39,841 nucleotides of DNA from Ascoidea tarda (nom. inval.) (taxonomy: Eukaryota; Ascomycota; Saccharomycetes; Ascoideales; Ascoideaceae). Each line of letters opens with the position of its first letter. Position 1 is the first letter of the stretch. The notes under the pieces were generated by a model. It saw only the letters and a list, made by a program, of their open reading frames with translations. It was not told the DNA's origin and did no database searches. Below are positions 20,346 through 29,795 of the stretch, piece by piece. The position numbers and the translations under genes were made by a program. The stretch is from the NCBI GenBank assembly GCA_030560485.1, contig JAKTTS010000085.1, positions 1 to 39,841 of the forward strand, read 5' to 3'.

Positions 20346-20837
20346 CTACCAGCTCTCGTCCTGCTGCACGCGAACCTCTCCCGCCACGTGCACCACCACT
20401 TCCGTCATCTCGCGCACCATTGCGGCCCGCGGCCCACGGCGTCCGAGCACCGCTGCCACGAGCCGGAGTCGGTTTCGTGCCCGTCGAAGAGTTTCGTCGA
20501 GTTTCGCCACGCTCCGGCTGTCGTTACCGAGTGCCACATCCGCCGTGAGCCGCCGCAACTGCGCGACGTGCCCCGCCACCGCCCGCCGGACCGTCTCCTC
20601 TGCTGCTGCTTCTGTTGATTCTGCTGCCTGTGCTTCCACTCCCTCGCCCGCACAGTACCGCTCCAACACCACCACATATCCCCTGAGCATTCCCAAGGCC
20701 AAGTGCCTCTGGTACCCGGTCTGCAACCCAAACTGCTTGCCCTCTCGGTAGTTCTGCTCCTTCGACTCCCGGTAGCCCTCCTCGAAGCCTGCCTGGTAGA
20801 ATTGCTCTTCCACGTTCAACACCTTGTCCCAGTCCAT
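20346..20837 (-). CDS. LTO1: LTO1, deca-GX3 adaptor for Rli1 Fe-S assembly
   Basis: A 163-residue Lto1 (ORAOV1 family). With Yae1 it brings the ribosome-recycling ABC protein Rli1 to the cytosolic Fe-S targeting machinery. The deca-GX3 signature is plain. The ten positions spaced every four residues from 17 to 53 are Gly at 17, 21, 33, 37, 41, 49 and 53, and Ser, Asn and His at 25, 29 and 45. The protein ends in ESW. A C-terminal Trp of this kind is the known CIA-targeting-complex recognition tail. I start at the ATG at 20837 (MDWDKVLNVEEQFYQAGF), because the upstream in-frame extension to 20906 is Ala/Glu-rich and unlike the family. The gene is very GC-rich while DSL1 and LAT1 are AT-rich. 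None of its 14 Leu codons is CTG; I count six TTG, seven CTC and one CTT. A 55-bp gap separates it from DSL1. Confidence 0.92.
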   Translation of the reverse strand: MDWDKVLNVEEQFYQAGFEEGYRESKEQNYREGKQFGLQTGYQRHLALGMLRGYVVVLERYCAGEGVEAQAAESTEAAAEETVRRAVAGHVAQLRRLTADVALGNDSRSVAKLDETLRRARNRLRLVAAVLGRRGPRAAMVREMTEVVVHVAGEVRVQQDESW

Positions 20838-21461
20838 TGCTTCTGTTGATCTTGCTTCTTGTGTTTCTCGTGCTTCTCCTGCTATTGCTGCTGCTTCTCT
20901 CACCACTTCTGCTGCTCCTGTTGTTGTTTTTCTTTCTCACGCTTTCCGTCGCCCCCACTGACCGTCAACTGATCCATTCCTGATCCGTTCCCTGCTCCAA
21001 CAATACACTCACCGCTTTCTCCACTTACATAAGCACTTGTTTTTCGCGGATAATCCCTCTCTCTCCAGCCAAAACATCACTACCCGCACTAAAATCTGCT
21101 TTTCCACCGGAAAAAGTCTCTGCTTTCCTCAACAAATCATTTTTAAAATTCATTATATCTACTGCACTTGTTTCGTTTTACTCACTACTTAGTATACTAT
21201 AGTTTTCTTCTTCTTTTTTTTTCTTCTTCCTCCTTAACTCTTCTACTGTTGGTTTTTTAAAAACTAATACCAATTTCCAATTCCTGCTTCCTGGTTCTTA
21301 TCCATTAATTGGTTCATTGTATCTATATTTCTTATCTTCAATTGATCTTTTTTCCCTTGATCTAATCTAATCAAATCTATTCGATTCTACTCTATTATAA
21401 CCATTCAATACTTAAACCGTTTACTTATTCAAAAGTCAAAAATCAAAAATTAAAAATTAAA
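20838..21461. promoter_or_regulatory. Divergent promoter region LTO1 / LAT1
   Basis: About 620 bp between two divergent start codons. The LTO1-proximal third is still GC-rich. The LAT1-proximal part turns into CT-rich and then A-rich DNA typical of a yeast leader. No specific factor site is claimed. Confidence 0.6.
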
Positions 21462-22982
21462 ATGTCTGCTATTGCCTTAAAATCCAAATCTTTAAACCCT
21501 TTGTTAAAATGCTCTTTGCCAATCTTGAAAAACTCACACTCAAACCAATTATTCCTCAAAAATTCATACAACTATCTTCTCCTAAATAAATCCTTCTCAA
21601 AGAGATATGCCTCAAGCAAATCCTATCCCCCTTATACTGTTATTAACATGCCTGCTTTATCCCCAACAATGTCCCAAGGTAACTTGGCCGTTTGGAATAA
21701 ATCTGTTGGTGACAAATTGCAACCAGGTGAACCAATTGCTGAAGTCGAAACCGATAAAGCTCAAATGGATTTCGAATTCCAAGAAGAAGGTTATCTTGCA
21801 AAAATCTTTGTTGATGGTGGTACCAAAGATGTCCCTGTCGGTAAACATATCGCTATTTACGTCGAAGATGAAGCTGATGTCTCTGCTTTTTCTGATTTTA
21901 CTGAAGCTGACGCCGGTGGTTCTGCTCCTGCTTCCGAACCCGCTCCTTCCACTTCGGCTCCTGCCTCCGAACCTGTTGAATCTTCTACCCCAGCTCCTGT
22001 TTCAGAAAAGACTCAATCATCCTCATCCTCATCCTCATCCTCTTCTTCATCAAGAATCTTCGCTTCTCCTTTAGCAAAGACAATTGCTCTAGACAAAGGC
22101 ATCGCTTTGAAAAATGTCACTGGAACTGGTCCAAATGGTCGTATCACCGCCAAAGATGTTGAATCTTATGTTCCCCCACCTGCTTCACAACAACCTTCTA
22201 CCGATGCAACCCCTGCTCCAGCCACTGCCTCATCCTCTGCCGCTGCCTCGACTTCTGCTCCTGCTCCTTCATCTTCTGAAAATTATGAAGATATCCCAAT
22301 TACAACAATGAGATCCGTTATCGCTAAAAGATTAACCGAATCCTCTCAAAATAATCCTTCTTATATTGTCTCTTCTGACGTCTCTGTCTCAAAATTATTA
22401 AAATTACGTAAATCTCTTAATGACAACTCCAATAACCAATTCAAATTATCAATTAACGATATCCTCATCAAAGCAGTTGCTAAAACTTGTCAATTAGTTC
22501 CCCAAGCTAACTCCTATTGGCTAGAAAATGAAAACGTAATCAGACAATTCAAAAACGTCGATGTATCTGTAGCTGTTGCAACTCCAACTGGTCTTATAAC
22601 CCCCATAGTTAAAAACGCCCATGCTATAGGTTTGAAAGAAATCTCCTCTCAAGTTAAAGATTTGGGTAAAAGAGCTAAAGAAGGTAAATTGTTACCCCAC
22701 GAATTTCAAGGTGGTACTATTACCATCTCAAACTTGGGTATGAATCCAGCAGTTAAATTATTCACAAGTATTATCAATCCTCCTCAATCCGCTATCATAG
22801 CTATTGCAACAATCGAAAAGAAGGCAATTCCCGATAAAGCTAATCCAAACGGTTTTATTGTTGTTGATGTTATTAATGTTACTGCAACTTTTGATCACAG
22901 AGTAGTCGATGGTGCTTTAGGTGGTGAATGGATTAAATCTTTCAAAAAGGTTGTTGAAAATCCTTTAGAATTACTACTTTAA
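21462..22982 (+). CDS. LAT1: LAT1, dihydrolipoamide acetyltransferase (PDH complex E2)
   Basis: This 506-residue mitochondrial E2 transfers the acetyl group from lipoate to CoA in the pyruvate dehydrogenase complex. Residues 1-50 are Ser/Lys/Leu-rich with few acidic residues, a typical matrix presequence. The lipoyl domain (about 57-135) carries the lipoylated Lys99 in ETDKAQMDF. An Ala/Pro/Ser linker follows, then the peripheral subunit-binding domain at about 195-240 (ASPLAKTIALDKGI ... GRITAKDVE). After a second flexible linker comes the catalytic domain, with the active-site block DHRVVDG (His479, Asp483) near the end. The domain order and length fit the fungal enzyme. The ATG at 21462 gives the presequence and is preceded by an A-rich leader. 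It converges on RNH201, as discussed under synteny. Confidence 0.97.
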   Translation: MSAIALKSKSLNPLLKCSLPILKNSHSNQLFLKNSYNYLLLNKSFSKRYASSKSYPPYTVINMPALSPTMSQGNLAVWNKSVGDKLQPGEPIAEVETDKAQMDFEFQEEGYLAKIFVDGGTKDVPVGKHIAIYVEDEADVSAFSDFTEADAGGSAPASEPAPSTSAPASEPVESSTPAPVSEKTQSSSSSSSSSSSSRIFASPLAKTIALDKGIALKNVTGTGPNGRITAKDVESYVPPPASQQPSTDATPAPATASSSAAASTSAPAPSSSENYEDIPITTMRSVIAKRLTESSQNNPSYIVSSDVSVSKLLKLRKSLNDNSNNQFKLSINDILIKAVAKTCQLVPQANSYWLENENVIRQFKNVDVSVAVATPTGLITPIVKNAHAIGLKEISSQVKDLGKRAKEGKLLPHEFQGGTITISNLGMNPAVKLFTSIINPPQSAIIAIATIEKKAIPDKANPNGFIVVDVINVTATFDHRVVDGALGGEWIKSFKKVVENPLELLL

Positions 22983-23234
22983 TTTTAATTAATTAATTCA
23001 CTCATTCAATTTTACCTAATTTTACCTATTTTTTTTTTTTTGTCATTTTTTTTTTTTGATTTTCATCTATTAAAATCTTATAGATACAAATTATTTCATT
23101 AATATCTTTGTTAATCTTATATATCAATTTTTATTTTTATTCGTTTACACCCTACATCCTACACTATGATTCTCATCGTTTATATTGATATATCTATGTA
23201 AGATATGTTGTTTTTTATTTCTTCAAACTTATTT

Positions 23235-24476
23235 TCAAATTCCACAATTATTATCTCCCCACCATAAAATTGATAAATCCTTCTCAATTAAATCTTTATT
23301 ATTATTATTATCATTGCTATTATCAAAAAATTTGCTGATATTTGAATAGGCTTCTTTTTTAATACAATCATCTTCCCAGATTACATTAATTCCATTATTC
23401 TTATTCAAACAATCTTTAGTAGTCTGCCATGAAAATCTAACAAATTGATTCCATCCGAATATTTTATTCATTGATCTCTTTAACCACTTGGATGTTCGTG
23501 GATCTGAAGGATACCCTGATCCCCAATTTATAATACCGTTTTTATTGTTATTATCATCATCATCATCCTCTTCTTCTAGCTTTTTTCTTGATAAATCTAA
23601 AGAATAATCTCTAGTAACTTTTGCAACAACTGAGGCACAACTAACTATGGGAAATAACGAATCGGCTTTTTTAGTCACAGTGAACTTTACATTTGGAAAT
23701 CTTCTGGATAACTTGGATTGATAACTAGCAGGGGGTCCAACTGTATCAACATAAACTTCTTTTATATTTAACCCTTTATCCAAAACTTCTTGAATTAGAT
23801 CGATTGTTGCATTGTGAGCTTGTTCATTCAAATTGAATACAGAATTTCCATTTCCATTGTTATTATTAATTGGTTTCAACATCCCTGATGAAATATCACG
23901 AGCAGTGAGAGTTTTTGTTGCCCAGCCTACATTTTTAAATAATTCACTTTCATTCTCACATATTTTCGACAATAAATAACTTCTTTTATGTTCAGTCAAT
24001 TGTTTTGAATCATCAAATCCGTATTTTTTAGAACTCAAAACAGAAGAGAATTCCTTTTTACAATATGATATTCCATACACCATTGGGCCCAAAACCGGCC
24101 CTCTCCCAGCCTCATCAACACCAAGAATCAAATATGGATTGGGAGAATTGGATATTTCCAAAGGGATTTCCGAATGATAAGTAATTGAACTATGATCTAT
24201 TTTAGTATTTGAAAGTATTAATGAGGGGGCAATAGAAGGTGGAATAAAACTTGAATTAACAAAATCTTGAGTTTTTTTTTGAAAAACTTTGCTGGATTTA
24301 GATTTTAATTTTATTTCATCCTCCCCTTTTTCAATTTTAATCCTTTTATAAAGCTGGATTTTTATTTCATCTTCAAGTTGGTTTTCATGTTTATTTTCAT
24401 TCGAGAGATCATCATCAGACAGTATATCAACACTAACAAAATTCCTTTTAGTTTTTTGGTTGTGGTTAATCACATT

Positions 24477-24508
<32 letters not shown>

Positions 24509-24653
24509 TATCATCATTATTATTATTATTATTTTTATCGTTAATATTGATTTTGATTTCATCAATAATTTCCTTTTCAGATACTAAAGAGTTTGTGGCT
24601 GATCTTTTCCCATTGTTTAACCTTGCTATCTTTTTTGATTTTATAACAGACAT
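23235..24653 (-). CDS. RNH201: RNH201, catalytic subunit of RNase H2
   Basis: This predicts 472 residues. RNase H2 removes ribonucleotides misincorporated in DNA and RNA in R-loops, in the nucleus. The type 2 RNase H core begins near residue 175. Catalytic residues visible are Asp180 and Glu181 in GVDEAGRGPVLGPMVY, Asp303 in VYVDTVGPPASYQ and Asp349 in AKVTRD. SGYPSDPRTSKWLKR and RFSWQTTKD also match yeast Rnh201. The N-terminal 170 residues are extra compared with the 307-residue S. cerevisiae protein and include an Asn/Asp run at about residues 40-60. The core contains small Asp/Asn insertions. The only ATG ahead of the core in this frame that gives the full protein is at 24653; the frame is open further upstream but has no ATG there. 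The lipase gene ends 158 bp upstream on the same strand. Confidence 0.95.
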
Positions 24654-24811
24654 TATTGTAACATTTTGTATAACAGAGATTATATCTTGGGATAAAATTT
24701 TCCGGTCAAATTCAAAACCCCAAATCGAATCGAAAACGCGAAAAGTTAAAGTTAAAAAAAAATAAAAGTCAATCCGTGTTTCCTGATACAAAAAAGTTTA
24801 ATTATTATTTA

Positions 24812-25870
24812 TTAATTATAATCACGTTCCATCTCTTTATTTTCGTCATATCTATTAACATTGGCTGGACATTGTGGGCTTTGGGTGACTTTATCGAAAT
24901 ATCTTCCATGTTCATATTTGTGCAAAATATCAAAAGAAGTGGAAACTGATCTGATATAATCAATTTCGTTTTGATCTAGCTGATCGATATCATTCTTGAT
25001 ATTATATAGGTTTGATCCCTGAAAAACAACATCATGTTTTTCATGAGGTAAATGCTTTTTATAAATGAAAAAGTTCGCACCAGCAGAAGAATATAGAGAA
25101 CCAAAGGGCAAATAAGGAACGTAATCACCTCTATGAATTACTGTTATATAACCACTCTGGGGAAGCTGGTTTGTTTCAATCATATAAGAGACATTTTCAG
25201 TATCAAAGATTTCATCTATCCATTCACACATTTTCATGTTACCAAATTTCGGCAAACCGTAAGAAATAATTAAAGGGTCATGACCAGATAACTGAAATTC
25301 AATACCAGCCAAAATAGCAAAGACTGCACCCATTGAGTGCCCTGTGATAAACAATCTATAATCTGGATAAGTTTTTCTGAGAGAAACTACAGATTCTCTA
25401 ATGACTCTAAAAGAGTTCTTTAAAGCACTATAAAACCCGAGATGGACCAAACAAGAATCGCCACATTCTTTATACTTTGATAAGATTGGTGAATAAGGCA
25501 CAGGTTTTGCAATCGAATCAGTTAACCAGTCAATTAGCTTGGTGGATCCTCTAAACGCCACTATGATTTCTTGATTTATATGGTTTACAGCAGTAAAACC
25601 AGTCATACCCGGTAACCTATCGTTATTGTGTTTATTTGGCTGAAAAACAGTATGAATTTGTAGTTTGGAAGTAACTAAATCATTAATACAGAGCGATAAT
25701 TGACATGAATCAGGTAATTCACCCAAAGTCAAACCATGGTCAATGCAACTGGTAACTGTGCAATAGTTAATACCCTGTACAAGCTGATCATATGTCTCAT
25801 CGGAATAACTATAGCAGCATTTAATAATAATAGCTGAAATAAACAAAAACAAGAGTTGTGTTATATCCAT
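24812..25870 (-). CDS. Secreted class 3 (fungal-type) lipase
   Basis: This 352-residue protein belongs to the class 3 lipase family, the group containing Thermomyces lipase and yeast Lih1. Residues 1-20 are a hydrophobic signal peptide and many cysteines follow, so secretion or vacuolar targeting is likely. The nucleophile elbow GHSMG gives Ser179. YGLPKFGN (204-211) and VIHRGDYVPYLPFG (244-257, probable catalytic Asp249) are in the expected order. The closing His is most likely His321 in HGRYF. VAFRGST (104-110) is the usual oxyanion strand. It may hydrolyse triacylglycerol or phospholipid esters; the substrate cannot be read from sequence. It shares a 269-bp divergent promoter with RRT2, which looks unrelated in function. 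LIH1-like is the nearest yeast comparison, but I do not assign that name. Confidence 0.88.
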   Translation of the reverse strand: MDITQLLFLFISAIIIKCCYSYSDETYDQLVQGINYCTVTSCIDHGLTLGELPDSCQLSLCINDLVTSKLQIHTVFQPNKHNNDRLPGMTGFTAVNHINQEIIVAFRGSTKLIDWLTDSIAKPVPYSPILSKYKECGDSCLVHLGFYSALKNSFRVIRESVVSLRKTYPDYRLFITGHSMGAVFAILAGIEFQLSGHDPLIISYGLPKFGNMKMCEWIDEIFDTENVSYMIETNQLPQSGYITVIHRGDYVPYLPFGSLYSSAGANFFIYKKHLPHEKHDVVFQGSNLYNIKNDIDQLDQNEIDYIRSVSTSFDILHKYEHGRYFDKVTQSPQCPANVNRYDENKEMERDYN

Positions 25871-26139
25871 CGTGTATTTGATTTCAACTCTTGTGAGAGA
25901 ACATCATCAAGGATAAACACCAGTAAACCACTATTTATCACCAAAAGAAAGTCATCTCGCACAGCACATTTTGTGCTTCTTCTGAACTAAGCGCCAATCT
26001 CCTGCTTTTGCTTCCTTTTCACGAACCCACAAAACAAAAAATGCACGTGGTATTGTCCTTCTTCCTTCAGCAGCACCATCACCATCACCATCACCATCAC
26101 CATCAGCTGGAATTCAGAACAAGGAAACAAAAGACTGAA
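25871..26139. promoter_or_regulatory. Divergent promoter, lipase / RRT2
   Basis: 269 bp separate the lipase ATG from the preferred RRT2 ATG. A CACCAT hexamer repeated five times (26074-26103) lies in it. If the ATG at 26041 were used, this repeat would be translated as a run of ten histidines. Confidence 0.65.
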
Positions 26140-27285
26140 ATGTCAGAGTACTGTTCTGAAATTTTACCGGAGGAAGAAGGAATTCCTATTTGTAAGAGCT
26201 TCTGTTCCAGTACAACTGAAAAGCCCCCATGTTGTTTGAGAATTCATCCAATTGATACCTCCATCCTCATTCTAGGAACGTATAAAGTCAATGACAACAA
26301 CAGCACAGATAGAAAGGGTTCTATCGACATTATGAAATATAATAGCAGCTTTAGCTCCCTCACTTTGATCAAGACGCAAGAAACATCTGGTGCTATTTTA
26401 GACTTAAAAATTTCTCCTTTTGATTACACCTTGATTGCAACAGTACATTCAACTGGGAATATTACTCTATGGAGATTGATCATTGAGGATTCTCTTATTG
26501 ATTTATCTTTAATTAAAAACTTTCAATTATTTGATGAGACGTCTTTAATAACCTCAATAAATTTTTCATCAGTTGATGACTCATTGATTTTAGTAACATT
26601 AACAACTGGCGAGATTTATACATTGAAATTAAAAAATTTTTCGCTTGATATACTAAACTCATTTGATGAAAATCATTCTTTAGAAGCATGGACGGGAAAC
26701 TTCGGTAGCTATGACTTTTTGGAAAATGTTATATTTACTGGTGGTGATGATTGTAAATTATTAGCTCATGATATTAGGTCCAATCAATTAATTTTTGAAA
26801 ATAACAGAATTCATCATGCTGGCATAGTTTCAATTCTAACTCCAACTCCAGGCGATTATAACGGAAATGGTTCTTGGAATGTAAATGGTAATCATTATGA
26901 ACTCATCACTGGTTCTTATGATGATAATGTGAGATCTCTTGATTTGAGAATATTGCCTCCAAACGACTTGATATATTCTTTACCACCAAAAGTTAATCAA
27001 AGTTTGAATCTAGGAGGTGGTGTATGGAGATTGATACCTTTTGGTGGAAAAGACAATGCTGATAATAGATTACTATCGTGTTGTATGTATAATGGTGCTA
27101 AAATCTTGAACAAGAGAGAAAATGAAAATGAAAATAGAAATGAAATTGTAGTTGAAAGAGTGTTTAAAGAAAATCACAATAGTATGGTTTATGGCGCTGA
27201 TTGGTCGACGGATGGGAAATTCGTTGCTACCTGTAGTTTTTATGATCGTCTAGTTCAAATCTGGTCGCCAAATTATATATACTGA
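26140..27285 (+). CDS. RRT2: RRT2/DPH7, diphthine methylesterase (WD40)
   Basis: This 381-residue WD40 protein is the orthologue of S. cerevisiae Rrt2 (DPH7). It demethylates diphthine on eEF2 so that Dph6 can finish diphthamide. Strong family blocks in order are PPCCLRIHP near residue 30, GAILDLKISPFDYTLIATVH with STGNITLWR, AWTGNFGSYDF ... FTGGDDCKLLAHDIRS, NRIHHAGIVSI, ITGSYDDNVRSLDLR, LGGGVWRL, CCMYNGAKI and the terminal CSFYDRLVQIWSP. I prefer the ATG at 26140 (MSEYCSEI), whose short N-terminus resembles the S. cerevisiae protein. The in-frame ATG at 26041 would add 33 residues including ten consecutive His. It converges on the first glycine-zipper gene. Confidence 0.94.
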   Translation: MSEYCSEILPEEEGIPICKSFCSSTTEKPPCCLRIHPIDTSILILGTYKVNDNNSTDRKGSIDIMKYNSSFSSLTLIKTQETSGAILDLKISPFDYTLIATVHSTGNITLWRLIIEDSLIDLSLIKNFQLFDETSLITSINFSSVDDSLILVTLTTGEIYTLKLKNFSLDILNSFDENHSLEAWTGNFGSYDFLENVIFTGGDDCKLLAHDIRSNQLIFENNRIHHAGIVSILTPTPGDYNGNGSWNVNGNHYELITGSYDDNVRSLDLRILPPNDLIYSLPPKVNQSLNLGGGVWRLIPFGGKDNADNRLLSCCMYNGAKILNKRENENENRNEIVVERVFKENHNSMVYGADWSTDGKFVATCSFYDRLVQIWSPNYIY

Positions 27286-27691
27286 CAAATTGTAGCAAAT
27301 AACAGCTGAATGATATATACATTTGTATTGTTATACAACAACGTTAACCTACTACTGATTGCTGTTTATTCCATTAGAATTTGAAGTTTAAGATGAGAGA
27401 ATTATTGGTGTTGCTTCTTGTCACCGATTTTTCAGTGGTCATGACAGTTACTTCTACATACATTCAAGTCTCAACCCTGTCAAAAATATTATTAACTAAA
27501 ATATCAAAATGGAACACAGCGTTCAGGATAAAAACCCAAAATAGGTATAGTAAATTCATTAAACTAAATTAGATCAAGATATTAGATCGAGATGAATCAA
27601 ATTAAGATAAAATAGTTAATAGATAAATAAGTAAATAAGTAAATAAATAGGTAAATAGGTAAATAAAAACGAGCGTTGAAATGCATTATGA
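27286..27691. other. Convergent 3' region RRT2 / glycine-zipper gene 1
   Basis: About 400 bp with no supported gene. A degenerate TAAATAAG / TAAATAGG tandem repeat fills 27622-27668, just beyond the stop codon of the minus-strand gene. A 63-residue open frame here (27381-27572 +) has no recognisable similarity and is probably chance. Confidence 0.6.
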
Positions 27692-28912
27692 TTACCAGAA
27701 CTTCCAGCTTGACTCTGGCTCCTTGCCAGCTTGTATATCTTGATATTCTTGTTGTTTGTCTTCAAGTTCTTGTTGCAAATCCTCAAGATCAGATTCTTTA
27801 TCGCTGTCGGAGCCGGCTTTTAGTTCTTCTATTTCTTCTCTAAGTTCTTCCATTTCATCTCTGACATCTTCTAAAGCTTCTTGTTTGTCTTCTTCGGCTT
27901 CTTTTCTCTCTTCTTCCAATTCTTCTCTTAATTCTTGAATTTCTTCGTGCAAACTTTCTATATCAGAAGATGAAGCAGAAGAATCTTTCTTCAATTCTTC
28001 GAGCTCGTCAAGCTTTTCTTGGAGTTCATCTTTTATACTTTCAATGTCAGAGCCTTCGTCGATTTGTTGGGGTGGAGGTGGAGGTGGAGCTTGTTCATAA
28101 CCATAGCCTTGATCAACAACGGCTTGATCAACAACAGAAGGTGGAATTGCTCTTTCTTGAACAGGTTCTCCACCTTGATTTCCTTCTAAACTTCTTAAAT
28201 ATTGTCTCTCTCTTGCAGCAGCCAATTCAGCTTGTTTTTGTTCAAGAGCAGTTTGGGCAAGCTGTATTTGGTCTTCATCAGCACCCTCGGCCTTTAATTG
28301 TTCAACAATAGTTGCCTTGTCGGCCACTTCTTGAATCAACCTTTCAATATTAGCGTTTTCATCAGCCTCCCTAGTAGTATCATCAGCGGAGTAAGAGTAG
28401 GCAGCGACACCGGCACCGGCACCAACAGCACCAACACCAACAGCAGCAGCACCATAACCCACACCAGCATCACTGTATCCGGGAGCAGGAGCAGGAGCGT
28501 ATCCGGGAGCAGGAGCGTATCCAGCAGCAGGTGGATATCCAGCAGGTGGATATCCAGCAGGAGGATATCCAGCAGCAGCATAGGCTTCAGCCAAGTTTTT
28601 CTTTCTTTCTTCTTCTTCTTCTTTGTGCTGGTCTTCTCTGTATTCTTCATAACAGTCTTCTAATTTGTTAGCAGCAACACCACCAATAACAGCACCAGCT
28701 AAAGCACCAAAAACTTTACCCTTTTTACTCTTTTTACCACCTAATTTGGCACCGATAAAAGCTCCAGCACCAACACCGGCAGTTGTAGCTAAAAATCCTC
28801 TGGTGGTTTCACCGTCAGAATCTTCATTGGCTGAACGAGAGGAATCAGAATCGTAGCCCCTAGTGGCGGTAGTGTCTGGTGGACCGGAAAAGCTATTAAA
28901 GAAATCAGCCAT
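27692..28912 (-). CDS. Glycine-zipper protein 1, coiled-coil C-terminus (unknown function)
   Basis: A 406-residue protein whose function I do not recognise. Residues 38-93 form a Gly/Ala-rich hydrophobic glycine-zipper segment (RGFLATTAGVGAGAFIGAKL onward, ending ANKLEDCYEEY), of the sort that packs as a membrane-active helical hairpin. GYPPA/GYAPA repeats follow at about 114-146, then a second Gly/Ala-rich stretch. A conserved helix at 190-240 (ERLIQEVADKA ... VEQLKAEGA) follows, then a Pro-rich spacer and a strongly charged coiled coil at about 285-395. The protein ends in SSWKFW. The zipper and the 190-240 helix both recur in the gene at 29796-30599, so the two are tandem duplicates. The ATG at 28912 gives MADFFNS, matching MADYYNS of the paralogue. 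Regular codon use suggests a real, well-expressed gene. Confidence 0.85.
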   Translation of the reverse strand: MADFFNSFSGPPDTTATRGYDSDSSRSANEDSDGETTRGFLATTAGVGAGAFIGAKLGGKKSKKGKVFGALAGAVIGGVAANKLEDCYEEYREDQHKEEEEERKKNLAEAYAAAGYPPAGYPPAGYPPAAGYAPAPGYAPAPAPGYSDAGVGYGAAAVGVGAVGAGAGVAAYSYSADDTTREADENANIERLIQEVADKATIVEQLKAEGADEDQIQLAQTALEQKQAELAAARERQYLRSLEGNQGGEPVQERAIPPSVVDQAVVDQGYGYEQAPPPPPPQQIDEGSDIESIKDELQEKLDELEELKKDSSASSSDIESLHEEIQELREELEEERKEAEEDKQEALEDVRDEMEELREEIEELKAGSDSDKESDLEDLQQELEDKQQEYQDIQAGKEPESSWKFW

Positions 28913-29795
28913 TGCAAGTATGAATTAAAGGAAGGTAACTGATAGACAAGTAAAACAGTAAAAACCTAAATCTCTCTGTAATTAAAGAGTTGTATTGATA
29001 GGTAAGAAAGGGTGGGAAATTACAAGAAATGGCAGCTCAATGATGGCTTTTATATCTATTTACTTATTTTTGGTCAAATACAAAGAATTGGGCAGCGAAA
29101 GAAAATTTAAGAGGTGTTCAAAACATATTTATATTGTTTTACTGCTGAGAGTAATCGTAACCTATACACCGGAGTGCTATGTAGACTCTGAAAACAAAAA
29201 ATAGCTGAAAAAACAGATAAAAGGTGTCTTAGCCAATTATTTTTAATGGCATCAAGAAGATGATTGGAAAGGACGAGCAGTGTGCACTGGCTTATATGCT
29301 TCGCGGATGTGGTGATGAACTCATACACCCAACACCGGTTCTCTAAGAACCTGCATCTGGAATGTTTCACAGCAAAACCACACGGATGGGTGTCTCCAAC
29401 ACAGGCCAAACCTTGATGGCTGTTCTCAAAAGGACACCTTCGCAAAGCGATTTCACCCTTAAAGCATAGTACCAGTATTTGTAATAGCCTACACCTGAGC
29501 TGCTAAGCGATAGATAAAGGGATACAGATATACATCGATACAATTTGCAGTGCTACACCAACACCGTTACAACGTTGATCAATTGAGTTGACCAATTGGC
29601 ATAGCCAACGCAATTGTTTGGAGTGTTATCTGGATCTGATTGCGCTGATGAGTTTAAAAAATAAATCACATTGATTTTGCGTAAAAAAAACTTACTTAAA
29701 TATAACTATCGTCAAAAATAAAAAAAAAGTATCACAATTAGAGATGAAGTTTATCTTCCAATTAAACAAGTTTCGTGAGTCGATCATTGAATAGT
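28913..29795. other. Intergenic region between the glycine-zipper paralogues
   Basis: 880 bp containing the promoter of gene 1 and the 3' end of gene 2. The middle (about 29230-29520) is richer in GC than its flanks, but I see no protein frame with a credible start and no RNA gene. A GTGATGA at 29312 and a CTGA at 29495 lack the terminal stem needed for a C/D snoRNA. Confidence 0.55.

Noticed and set aside
20838-20906. 23-residue N-terminal extension of LTO1 (in-frame ATG at 20906)
   Set aside because: Ala/Glu-rich and absent from the family; the ATG at 20837 gives the expected start.
29312-29498. GTGATGA and CTGA as C and D boxes of a snoRNA
   Set aside because: The 180-base spacing is long, the flanks do not form a terminal stem, and there is no internal C'/D' pair.
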